NCBI GenBank assembly: GCA_022713905.1 | Contig: JAIHTM010000007.1 | Location: 1 to 26,811 of the forward strand | Length of the DNA: 26,811 bases | Origin: Collinsella sp. | GTDB taxonomy: Bacteria; Actinomycetota; Coriobacteriia; Coriobacteriales; Coriobacteriaceae | Reading direction: 5' to 3' | In this document: piece after piece, positions 1 through 6,909 of the stretch | Numbering within the stretch: the stretch's first letter is position 1 | Layout of the letters: the number at the start of each line of letters is the position of its first letter | Notes under the pieces: generated by a model | Seen by the model: only the letters and a program-made list of their open reading frames with translations | Told to the model about the DNA's origin: nothing | Databases searched by the model: none | Translations under genes and position numbers: made by a program

Positions 1-1048
1 GGCTGCAGCCATCGTGCAGGAAGGCATCGACGGCGACCTCGTTGGCGGCATTGAGCACGCACGGCATGGTGCCACCCGTCTTGCCGGCACGCTCGGCCAG
101 TGCCAGGCAGCGGAAGGTATCCATGTCGGCAGCATCAAACGTGAGCTGCCCCAGCTCACGGAAATCGATACGAGGCGCCGGGGTATCCCAACGCTCGGGA
201 TACGAGAACGCGAACTGGATGGGAATACGCATGTCGGAAGCACCGAGATGCGCCATCACGGAGCCGTCGGCAAACTCGACCATAGAGTGAATCTTGGACT
301 GACGCTGCACGACCACGTTAATGAAATCGAGGTCGCAGTTAAACAGATGCATGGCCTCAATGCGCTCCAGGCCCTTATTCATGAGGGTGGCGGAGTCGAT
401 GGTGATCTTAGCACCCATGGCCCACGTGGGATGTGCGAGGGCATCGGCACGCGTCACGCGATCTAGCTCGTCGCGCGTGCGGCCAAAGAACGGACCGCCC
501 GAGCAGGTGAGCCAAATACAATGAGCCTCGCGCGGGTTCTCCCCCAGATAGCACTGGCAGATGGCGGAGTGCTCAGAGTCGACTGGAATAAGCTGGCCCG
601 GTTGCGCCAACGGCATAAGCAAGTCGCCACCGACGACGAGGGACTCCTTGTTGGCAAGGGCAAGGCGCTTATTTGAGGTCAAGGCCGCATGGCTCGCCTC
701 GAGACCGGCGGCGCCCACAATAGCAACGAGCACGCAGTCGACATCGTCGCGACGCGCGAGCTCGCAAACCGCCTGCGCGCCAACGCCGAGCTTCGTTCCC
801 TCGGGCAACTCCTGCAGCACGGCGTCATCGCCATGAGCGACATCGGCCACGGCAACCGCCGGAACCGAGAACTCGCGGGCAGCGGCAACGAGCTCGGAGG
901 TACTGGAGTTAACGGACAGCGCCGTCACCTGCAGGCGATCGGCATGCTGACGGCACACATCGAGCGCCTGGGTGCCGATGGAGCCCGTACAACCTAGGAT
1001 GGCAACACGGAGGCGTCCATCGGGGCCATACGTCGTCTGGAATGACAT
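1..1048 (-). CDS. dxr: 1-deoxy-D-xylulose 5-phosphate reductoisomerase, 3' end cut by window
   Basis: Dxr (IspC) converts 1-deoxy-D-xylulose 5-phosphate to 2-C-methyl-D-erythritol 4-phosphate with NADPH, the first committed step of the non-mevalonate isoprenoid pathway, in the cytosol. About 349 residues are present; the family usually has 380-400, so only the C-terminal end is missing beyond base 1. The N-terminal NADPH-binding loop GCTGSIG lies at residues 19-25. LANKESLVVGG follows, then the metal and substrate site SEHSAICQCYLGE near residue 156, and the window ends within NAANEVAVDAF. The ATG overlaps the cdsA stop by one base (TAATG), which implies translational coupling. It is the last visible gene of pyrH-frr-uppS-cdsA-dxr, so undecaprenyl synthesis and its isoprenoid precursor supply share one transcript. 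Identification is secure. Confidence 0.96.
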   Translation of the reverse strand, partial: MSFQTTYGPDGRLRVAILGCTGSIGTQALDVCRQHADRLQVTALSVNSSTSELVAAAREFSVPAVAVADVAHGDDAVLQELPEGTKLGVGAQAVCELARRDDVDCVLVAIVGAAGLEASHAALTSNKRLALANKESLVVGGDLLMPLAQPGQLIPVDSEHSAICQCYLGENPREAHCIWLTCSGGPFFGRTRDELDRVTRADALAHPTWAMGAKITIDSATLMNKGLERIEAMHLFNCDLDFINVVVQRQSKIHSMVEFADGSVMAHLGASDMRIPIQFAFSYPERWDTPAPRIDFRELGQLTFDAADMDTFRCLALAERAGKTGGTMPCVLNAANEVAVDAFLHDGCS

Positions 1049-1947
1049 TACAGCACGCCTCCGATCATCAGCATCAGCTGCGCGGTGATGCAGCCGAAGA
1101 TAAGCGAATCGCTACGATCGAGCATACCGCCGTGGCCCGGGATAAGGTTACCGGAATCCTTGACGCCCACACCGCGCTTGATACGCGACTCGATGAGGTC
1201 GCCGATAACGCCCAAAATGGACACGACCACGCCGCATAGCAGCGCATAGGGCAGGCTGAGCTTGTAGAAGTGCGTCGCCCACAGGATGAGCCAAATCAAA
1301 ACCGAGCCCAGGATGCCGCCGACAAACCCCTCCCAGCTCTTTTTGGGAGAGATCTTGGGAACCATCTTGTGTTTGCCGATACGGCTACCCACGATGTAGG
1401 CAAACGAATCGGAGACCCAAAGGGACGCGCAAACGCCCACCGAAAGCAGGGTGCCGGCAAAACCGGGCACGGCATCGCGCAGCAGCACGATAGCCGACAG
1501 CATAAAGCCAGTGTAGATGGGACCCATGAGCGTCACGGCCACATCAGAGATGCGGGTACGCGGCGACCAGACATACCAAATACCCACAGCGAGCATCAGG
1601 GCAAAAAGCAGGGCATTCAGCAGCATCGAATCGCCCAACGCCGACAGCGGAAAGAGTACGGCGGCAGCGATACCCATGCGCTCGTTAGCCATCTTGCCAT
1701 CGAGCCTCGTCATACGGAAAAACTCATAGCAGCACAGACCGCTCATGACAGAAACAAAGATGGCCGTGGGCACAATACCCAAAACCAAGCACAAGATAAA
1801 GACAACGGCGTAGACGATACCGGCAGCGGCACGGGTAATAAAGCCCGCCAGCCACGAACCGGTGCCGCTCTTCGCTGCAGGCGCTCCCGCAGTGGCAGCT
1901 TTGCGCGCAGGCGTCTTGGGAGCAATTGCCTTGGGACGATCGGACAC
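1048..1947 (-). CDS. cdsA: Phosphatidate cytidylyltransferase (CDP-diglyceride synthase)
   Basis: CdsA makes CDP-diacylglycerol from phosphatidate and CTP, the branch point of bacterial phospholipid synthesis, in the cytoplasmic membrane. The protein has 299 residues. The first 30 or so are an Ala/Lys/Pro-rich soluble stretch, followed by several hydrophobic segments typical of this polytopic enzyme. The C-terminal family signature is clear: SRIKRGVGVKDSGNLIPGHG followed by GMLDRSD. The start is GTG, 7 bases after AGGAGG, which sits inside the last codons of uppS; the gap to the uppS stop is 2 bases. The charged N-terminal extension is longer than in most homologues and is lineage-specific sequence of unknown role. 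Identification is secure. Confidence 0.95.
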   Translation of the reverse strand: MSDRPKAIAPKTPARKAATAGAPAAKSGTGSWLAGFITRAAAGIVYAVVFILCLVLGIVPTAIFVSVMSGLCCYEFFRMTRLDGKMANERMGIAAAVLFPLSALGDSMLLNALLFALMLAVGIWYVWSPRTRISDVAVTLMGPIYTGFMLSAIVLLRDAVPGFAGTLLSVGVCASLWVSDSFAYIVGSRIGKHKMVPKISPKKSWEGFVGGILGSVLIWLILWATHFYKLSLPYALLCGVVVSILGVIGDLIESRIKRGVGVKDSGNLIPGHGGMLDRSDSLIFGCITAQLMLMIGGVL

Positions 1948-1949
1948 GA

Positions 1950-2744
1950 TTAAGCCTCCTCGGTCTTGCTCAGACCACCAAACCTACGGTCACGGCCCTG
2001 ATAGGCCAAAATGGCGTCGACAAGGCCCCAACGATCAAAGTCGGGCCAATAGGTATCGGTGACGTAGAATTCGGAATAAGCCACCTGCCACAGCAGATAG
2101 TTCGAAAGGCGCAGCTCACCAGAAGTGCGAATCACAAGCTCAGGATCGGGAAGGCCAGCGGTATAGAGGTGGGAAGCCACCATGTCGTCATCAATTGCGC
2201 CAGGATCGATCTTACCGGCGGCAGCGTCGAGTGCGATCTGACGGACAGCGCGGGTAATCTCGGCACGCGCGCCGTAGTTGACGGCAAGCGCCAGCGTCAT
2301 GCCGGTGTGATTGGCGCACTCGGAAAGACCTCGCTCAAAGACATCGCGGGTCTTCTTAGGCAGTGCGGAAATATCGCCCAAAAAGACAACGCGAACGTTT
2401 TCGCGCTTAAGCAGCGGCAACTCATCGATAAACGTCTTGGCAAACAAATGCATCAAAACGTTGACCTCGTGCTGCGGACGATTCCAGTTTTCGGTGGAAA
2501 ACGCATAGGCCGAAAGGACGTCGACACCCAAGCGCACGCATGCGGTAATGATCTCGCGCAGGGAGACGATACCCGCCTTGTGGCCCTCGGTGCGTGCAAG
2601 ACCGCGCGACGTGGCCCAACGACCGTTACCGTCCATGATGCACGAGATATGGTGCGGAATGTTATTAAGGTCAAGGTCGGAAAAACCGACGCCCGCAGGG
2701 GCGTCGGCAAAGTACTCGACCAGTTTATGCTCGTCGTATTGCAC
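1950..2744 (-). CDS. uppS: Isoprenyl transferase (undecaprenyl diphosphate synthase type)
   Basis: UppS condenses isopentenyl diphosphate units in cis onto farnesyl diphosphate to give undecaprenyl diphosphate, the lipid carrier for peptidoglycan. The protein has 264 residues, which is normal. Family motifs appear in order: HHISCIMDGNGRWA with the catalytic Asp at about residue 38, YAFSTENW, NYGARAEI, and the C-terminal diphosphate-binding block DPELVIRTSGELRLSNYLLW followed by YSEFY. The start is GTG, one base after the frr stop, with GGAG 8 bases upstream. Product chain length cannot be read from sequence, so a decaprenyl or shorter product is possible, but the position between frr and cdsA is the classical one for uppS. 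Confidence 0.95.
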   Translation of the reverse strand: MQYDEHKLVEYFADAPAGVGFSDLDLNNIPHHISCIMDGNGRWATSRGLARTEGHKAGIVSLREIITACVRLGVDVLSAYAFSTENWNRPQHEVNVLMHLFAKTFIDELPLLKRENVRVVFLGDISALPKKTRDVFERGLSECANHTGMTLALAVNYGARAEITRAVRQIALDAAAGKIDPGAIDDDMVASHLYTAGLPDPELVIRTSGELRLSNYLLWQVAYSEFYVTDTYWPDFDRWGLVDAILAYQGRDRRFGGLSKTEEA

Positions 2745-2745
2745 C

Positions 2746-3282
2746 TTAGATCTCCATGACCTCGGCTTCTTTTTCCTTCAGAAGCTCCTCGACCTTGGCG
2801 ACATACTCATCAGTGTGCTTCTGGACCTTGGCCTGCTCGCGACGGACATCGTCCTCGGTGAGCTCCTCATCGCGCTCGAGCTTGTTGTTGAAGTCGCGAC
2901 GGATGTTACGGATAGACACCTTGGCCTGCTCGGCGTACTCGCGGCACTCCTTGACGAGCTCGCGACGGCGCTCCTCAGTGGGAGCCGGGAACGGAAGACG
3001 AACGACGGTGCCATCGGAGTTGGGGGTAATACCCAGATCGGAAGCGCCGATGGCCTTGACGATAGCATTGATGAGTGCCTTGTCCCACGGCTCGATGAGC
3101 AGCATGTGGGCCTCGGGGGTCTTGACGGCGGCAACCTGCGTGACCGGCGTGGGAACACCGTAATAATCGACGGTGATGTCGGACAGAATGTTGGCATTGG
3201 CGCGGCCGGTACGGACCTTGGAGAAGTTATGCTTGAGGGACTCGAGCGACTTGTCCATATGGGCGGTGATGTTCTCTGCCAT
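2746..3282 (-). CDS. frr: Ribosome recycling factor
   Basis: RRF acts with EF-G to split post-termination ribosomes from mRNA. The protein has 178 residues, slightly shorter than the usual 185 because the N-terminus is short. The three-helix bundle domain contains KVRTGRANANIL and the small domain contains YYGVPTPVTQVA. The C-terminal helix is rich in Glu and Lys, as expected. The ATG is preceded by AGGAGG at 7 bases, and that site overlaps the last codons of pyrH; the two genes are 2 bases apart. The tsf, pyrH, frr, uppS order is strongly conserved across bacteria and supports the call. Confidence 0.97.
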   Translation of the reverse strand: MAENITAHMDKSLESLKHNFSKVRTGRANANILSDITVDYYGVPTPVTQVAAVKTPEAHMLLIEPWDKALINAIVKAIGASDLGITPNSDGTVVRLPFPAPTEERRRELVKECREYAEQAKVSIRNIRRDFNNKLERDEELTEDDVRREQAKVQKHTDEYVAKVEELLKEKEAEVMEI

Positions 3283-3284
3283 GC

Positions 3285-4007
3285 TTAATCCTCCTGATAG
3301 ACGAGCGTGCCGACGGGCTCACCCGAAAGCGCGCGCTTGACGGTGTCCTCGCCATCGATGTTGAGGACCAAAATCGGCATACGGTTATCCTGGCACAGTG
3401 CCGTAGCCGTGGAATCCATAACCTGCAGACCGCGGACAAGAACCTCGTGGTAGGTAATCTTGTCAAAACGGACAGCATCGGCGCACTTGACGGGATCTTT
3501 GTCGTAGATGCCGTCAACCTTGGTGGCTTTAATCAGAATCTCGGCGCCGATCTCGCACGCACGAAGAGCCGCGGCGGTGTCGGTCGTAAAGTACGGATTG
3601 CCCGAACCGGCAGCAAAAATAACGACGTTGCCCTTGGAAAGGTGGTTGATGGCGCGACGGCGAATATAGGGCTCGCAGATCTCGTTCATCTGGATAGCGC
3701 TCATCACGCGGCAGGGAACATCGTTATGCTCGAAGGCATCCTGCAGGGCGAGCGCGTTCATAACGGTTGCCAGCATGCCCATGTAGTCGGCCTGAGCACG
3801 CTCCATGCCACCGGCAGCGCCTGCCATGCCGCGGAAAATATTGCCGCCGCCGACAACGACGCCGACCTCATGGCCAACGGCGAGCAGCTCCTTGACCTGC
3901 TTAGCAAGATGGTCGGTAACCTTGGGGTCGATGCCATATTGGCCGTCGCCCATCAGCGCTTCGCCGGAAAGCTTAAGAAGCACGCGTTTATATCGGATGT
4001 CGGACAA
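3285..4007 (-). CDS. pyrH: UMP kinase
   Basis: PyrH phosphorylates UMP to UDP with ATP, feeding pyrimidine nucleotide pools. It belongs to the amino acid kinase family. At 240 residues it has the normal length. Visible motifs are KLSGEAL near the N-terminus, the glycine loop VVGGGNIFRG, and the nucleotide-binding segment AGSGNPYFTTDTAA followed by KATKVDGIYDKDP. The start is TTG: no ATG or GTG lies near the conserved N-terminus, and AAGGAGG sits 6 bases upstream. It is separated from tsf by a strong terminator and has its own extended -10 candidate, so it probably heads the pyrH-frr-uppS-cdsA-dxr transcript. Confidence 0.96.
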   Translation of the reverse strand: MSDIRYKRVLLKLSGEALMGDGQYGIDPKVTDHLAKQVKELLAVGHEVGVVVGGGNIFRGMAGAAGGMERAQADYMGMLATVMNALALQDAFEHNDVPCRVMSAIQMNEICEPYIRRRAINHLSKGNVVIFAAGSGNPYFTTDTAAALRACEIGAEILIKATKVDGIYDKDPVKCADAVRFDKITYHEVLVRGLQVMDSTATALCQDNRMPILVLNIDGEDTVKRALSGEPVGTLVYQED

Positions 4008-4037
4008 AGCGATCCTCCTTTAGATTGAACTCTCAAC

Positions 4038-4046
4038 ATTCTATCA
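4038..4046 (-). promoter_or_regulatory. Candidate extended -10 promoter for pyrH operon
   Basis: On the minus strand the sequence TGATAGAAT (TGN plus a hexamer matching TATAAT in five of six positions) lies 31 bases before the pyrH TTG. There is no good -35 box at 16-18 bases, so this would rely on the extended -10 element. It predicts a start near 4031 and a 23-base leader carrying AAGGAGG. Its place just after the tsf terminator is the main support; this is an inference. Confidence 0.42.
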
Positions 4047-4067
4047 AAGGCTCTAAGAAGAGCCATG

Positions 4068-4102
4068 AAAAAGCAGGCTGTGAGTAAAACCCACAGCCTG
4101 CT
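4068..4102 (-). terminator. Rho-independent terminator after tsf
   Basis: A perfect 11-base stem (4072-4082 with 4092-4102) and a 9-base loop are followed on the minus strand by a short run of T. It begins 23 bases after the tsf stop codon and is well placed to end the rpsB-tsf transcript. A second small hairpin with a 6-base stem (4049-4054 with 4059-4064) lies just beyond, before the pyrH promoter candidate. Confidence 0.88.
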
Positions 4103-4125
4103 CATTACCAGCTACAAGAGCTTAT

Positions 4126-4995
4126 TTACTCGCCACGGACCAGACGGTCAAAGGCAACGACGGTAATGGTGTCGCCGAGCTCCTTGGAGACCTGCTCAGC
4201 GTACTTCTTGATGGTGAGGGAGCTGTCCTTGATGAACTCCTGCTCGGTGAGCACGGACTGCTTGTAGAACTTCTCCAGACGGCCGACAGCCATCTTCTCC
4301 TGGATAGCCTCGGGCTTACCGGACTCGGCAGCCTGAGCCATGTAGATCTGCTTCTCGTGCTCGACGGTCTCGGCCGGAACCTGATCGCGGGTAGCGCAGA
4401 TCGGGGCGACGGCGGCAACCTGAAGGGCAACGTCGTGAGCGAAGGTCTTGAAGGATTCAGCCTGAGCGGTCTCAGCCTTCTCGAAGGCGAACTCGACGAG
4501 GACGCCGATCTTACCACCCATGTGGATGTAAGAAGCGAGCGCGCCGTTCTCAGCCTTGCGGGCAGCGAAGCGGGAGATCTTCATGTTCTCGCCCATGATG
4601 TGAATCATCTCGGTGAGCTCGGAGGAAACGGTCTCCTCGCCCATCGGCTTCTCGAGCAGAGCGTCGACGTCAGCAGGCTCGGTGGTAGCGACAACCTCAG
4701 CGACCTTGGAAGCAAAGCCGGTGAACTTGGCGTTAGAGCCAACGAAGTCGGTCTCGCAGGAGAGCTCGAGCAGAGCGCCGGTCTTGCCATCCTCGGAGAC
4801 GAACGCGGCGACAGCGCCCTCGTTGGTCTCACGGCCAGCCTTCTTGGCAGCCTTGGCAAGGCCGTTCTTACGCAGAACGTCGACAGCGGCGTCCATGTCG
4901 CCGTCAGCCTCGACGAGAGCCTTCTTGCACTCCATCATCGGGGAGTCGGTCATCTCGCGGAGCTGCTTGACCATAGCGGCGGTAATCTGGGCCAT
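4126..4995 (-). CDS. tsf: Translation elongation factor Ts
   Basis: EF-Ts is the guanine nucleotide exchange factor that recharges EF-Tu. The protein has 289 residues from the chosen ATG. The N-terminal UBA-like domain carries LREMTDSPMMECKKAL, a variant of the usual TGAGMMDCKKAL signature. The core contains the second signature LSCETDFVGSNAKF and then YIHMGGKIGVLVEF. An in-frame TTG five codons upstream (4998-5010 region) was rejected because it overlaps the AAAGGA ribosome binding site that serves the ATG at 4995. The gene follows rpsB by 45 bases and is followed by a terminator, giving a compact rpsB-tsf unit, a universally conserved pair. Confidence 0.97.
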   Translation of the reverse strand: MAQITAAMVKQLREMTDSPMMECKKALVEADGDMDAAVDVLRKNGLAKAAKKAGRETNEGAVAAFVSEDGKTGALLELSCETDFVGSNAKFTGFASKVAEVVATTEPADVDALLEKPMGEETVSSELTEMIHIMGENMKISRFAARKAENGALASYIHMGGKIGVLVEFAFEKAETAQAESFKTFAHDVALQVAAVAPICATRDQVPAETVEHEKQIYMAQAAESGKPEAIQEKMAVGRLEKFYKQSVLTEQEFIKDSSLTIKKYAEQVSKELGDTITVVAFDRLVRGE

Positions 4996-5040
4996 TGTGG
5001 TTCCTTTCAAAGAGATGAAAAAGAATTAACTAAGACTGAT

Positions 5041-5769
5041 TTACTCGGCCTTGGGCTCAGCGGCCATCTCGGCCTCGGAGACCTGCTCCTTACCAGAGCC
5101 AGCGAGGCAGGCGTCAGCCATGAGCTCGCACATAAGGGTGACAGCGGAGATAGCGTCATCGTTGCAGGGGATGCCGTACTCGACCTCGTCGGGATCGGAG
5201 TTGGTGTCGATCAGGGCGACGACGGGGATGTTCAGGCGCTGAGCCTCCTTGATGGCGTTCTCCTCGCGCTTGGTGTCGATGACGAAGAGAGCCTGGGGCA
5301 GACCCTTCATGTCGCGGGCGCCACCGAGGTTGGTCTGGAGCTTGGTGAGCTCCTTGCCGAGAACAGCCTGCTCCTTCTTGGGCAGAACAGCCATGCGGCC
5401 GTCCTCGACCATGGCCTCGAGCTCCTCCATGCGGTTGATGCGGGAGCGGATGGTGACGAAGTTGGTCAGCATACCGCCGAGCCAACGCTGGTTGATGTAA
5501 GGCATGTTGGCGCGCTCAGCAGCGTTCTTGACGGCCTCCTGAGCCTGCTTCTTGGTGCCGACGAACAGCACGTTGCCACCCTTGGCGACGTTCTTGACGA
5601 AGGTGTAGGCCTGGTCGGCGTCGAGGATGGTCTGCTTGAGGTCGAGGATGTAGATGCCGTTGCGCTCACCGAAGATGAACGGCTTCATCTTGGGGTTCCA
5701 GCGACGGGTCTGGTGACCGAAGTGGCAGCCGGCCTCGAGCAGGGTGCGGATATTAATCTTGGTAGCCAT
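5041..5769 (-). CDS. rpsB: 30S ribosomal protein S2
   Basis: S2 is a late-assembling protein of the small ribosomal subunit. At 242 residues it has the usual length. The N-terminus MATKINIRTLLEAGCHFGHQ is canonical; QRWLGGMLTNF and the C-terminal VIDTKREENAIKEAQRL and PVVALIDTNSDPDEVEY blocks are the family signatures. The last 15 residues are Ala/Glu-rich. The ATG has GGAGG 6 bases upstream. A strong promoter and a leader of about 135 bases precede it, which fits feedback control by S2 itself as known for the Escherichia coli rpsB leader, although the RNA here is not the same sequence. Confidence 0.97.
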   Translation of the reverse strand: MATKINIRTLLEAGCHFGHQTRRWNPKMKPFIFGERNGIYILDLKQTILDADQAYTFVKNVAKGGNVLFVGTKKQAQEAVKNAAERANMPYINQRWLGGMLTNFVTIRSRINRMEELEAMVEDGRMAVLPKKEQAVLGKELTKLQTNLGGARDMKGLPQALFVIDTKREENAIKEAQRLNIPVVALIDTNSDPDEVEYGIPCNDDAISAVTLMCELMADACLAGSGKEQVSEAEMAAEPKAE

Positions 5770-5904
5770 GTTAAACCTCCTGTGGTTTGCCTCCGCGCGG
5801 GGTCATCCTCCAAAACCAACCCGGACATGTGCTACCAAAGCCCGGGCACCACGGTATGAAGTAGCCGCGCGTGCGTGATAAAAACATGTTGCCGTGAAGC
5901 AACC
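5770..5904 (-). promoter_or_regulatory. Structured 5' leader of rpsB-tsf mRNA
   Basis: The predicted transcript start at about 5904 gives a 135-base untranslated leader. It opens with a small hairpin (stem 5903-5899 with 5892-5888) followed by five T residues. Further down, 5849-5846 (GTGC) can pair with 5832-5829 (GCAC), while 5845-5842 (CCGG) can pair with 5824-5821, which would form a pseudoknot. Another possible helix pairs GGTTT at 5817-5813 with AAACC at 5788-5784 just before the ribosome binding site. Ribosomal protein operons often carry autoregulatory leaders; function here is inferred from position and pairing only. Confidence 0.5.
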
Positions 5905-5910
5905 CGATGA

Positions 5911-5939
5911 ATGATAGCAGGAATGCCTCTTCCTGCCAA
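5911..5939 (-). promoter_or_regulatory. Promoter of rpsB-tsf, with inverted repeat in spacer
   Basis: On the minus strand TTGGCA (5939-5934) and TATCAT (5916-5911) are separated by exactly 17 bases, and TGC immediately before the hexamer gives an extended -10. The predicted start is a G at 5904. An inverted repeat, GCAGGAA and TTCCTGC separated by six bases (5936-5917), fills the space between the two boxes. It may be an operator or the terminator stem of the upstream xerC transcript; it lacks a good T run. Confidence 0.72.
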
Positions 5940-5988
5940 CCCGCAATCAAAACCACACACCTGAGTGCGGCGCGGGACGTCCCAGCCA

Positions 5989-6909
5989 CTATTCGCCGCG
6001 GGGATGGGCTTGAGCCACGGCACGTTTAAGCCGATCGGGTGTGAGATGCGTGTAGATCTGCGTCGTGGACAGGCTCGCATGACCTAGCAGCTCTTGAACC
6101 GAGCGCAGGTCCGCACCGCCCTCGAGCAAGTCGGTCGCAAAGGTATGGCGCATCGCATGCGGGGCGATGTCAGCCGGAATGCCGGCGAGCGTCGCCAGCG
6201 TATGGAACCGCCGCCGGAGCATCGCGGCGCTCATGCGATTGCCGCGCGCCGATATAAGCAGCGGATGCGGCCCGGTAGCGAGGTCGCGGCGCTTTGCCCG
6301 AGCGAGCAACTCCGGCCTCCCCTCTTCAATATAGAGACGCGTCACATCGAGCGCACGACGATACAGAGGGACGATACGCTCCTTGCTCCCCTTGCCCCAC
6401 AGGCGCAGCGTGCGCTCGGACCATGAGATGGATTCCACATTGAGCGCCGCAAGCTCTGAGATGCGGGCACCCGAGGCATAGAGCAACTCGAGCATCGCCG
6501 CATCGCGCAGTCCCGCGGGTGTTGAGGTATCAGGCGTCTTGAGCAGCGCCTCGACCTGCTGGGTCGTAAGGACGCCCGGCAGGTCACGCGGCAGCTTGGG
6601 CGACGCGATCGCCGAGACCGCATCGCCCTCGACAATCCCCTCGGCAGCCATCCAGCGATAGAGAGATCGGATAGCCGACAGGTGCGCCGCAAGCGTTCGG
6701 GGAGCCACCTGCTCACGCGAAAGCTCGGCAAGATAGCGACGAATGGTGCGCACGTCGGCAGCGAAAGCATCAATATCCTCGCGCTCGCACCAGGCAGCAA
6801 AGCGCTCCAGTCTCGAGCCATAGGCCGTCACCGTGTTGGGAGAAAGCCCCTCAACGCGTGCGATATAGGCGATAAAAGAGTCGACGGTGTCGTACAGGTC
6901 AAAGGCTAT
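5989..6909 (-). CDS. xerC: Tyrosine recombinase XerC-like
   Basis: Xer recombinases resolve chromosome dimers at dif sites near the division septum. The catalytic tyrosine recombinase set is complete: Arg in SGARISEL (residue 149), HAMRH with His251 and Arg254, His277 in LLGHAS, and the nucleophile Tyr286 in TTQIYTHL. The first standard start codon, GTG at 6831, would give 280 residues and cut into the first helix of the DNA-clamping N-terminal domain: the in-frame sequence upstream encodes DSFIAYIARVEGLSPNTV, which is typical of the family. The only candidates further up are CTG at 6897 and ATA at 6909; the ATA has GGAGG 9 bases before it and overlaps the trmFO stop (ATAG). I annotate the ATA, giving 306 residues, but the start is uncertain. 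XerC rather than XerD is inferred from the trmFO neighbour, as in Bacillus codV. Confidence 0.88.
   Translation of the reverse strand: MAFDLYDTVDSFIAYIARVEGLSPNTVTAYGSRLERFAAWCEREDIDAFAADVRTIRRYLAELSREQVAPRTLAAHLSAIRSLYRWMAAEGIVEGDAVSAIASPKLPRDLPGVLTTQQVEALLKTPDTSTPAGLRDAAMLELLYASGARISELAALNVESISWSERTLRLWGKGSKERIVPLYRRALDVTRLYIEEGRPELLARAKRRDLATGPHPLLISARGNRMSAAMLRRRFHTLATLAGIPADIAPHAMRHTFATDLLEGGADLRSVQELLGHASLSTTQIYTHLTPDRLKRAVAQAHPRGE

Noticed and set aside
4357..5859. A 500-codon open frame on the plus strand spanning tsf and rpsB
   Set aside because: Antisense to two ribosomal-system genes and their leader; composition (Leu, Gly, Asp repeats) is that of a reverse-strand shadow.
5771..5886. 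A 38-codon frame in the rpsB leader starting at ATG 5887-5885 and ending next to the rpsB ribosome binding site
   Set aside because: No ribosome binding site before its ATG and no recognisable peptide; structure in the leader is a better explanation. It was kept in mind as a possible upstream reading frame.
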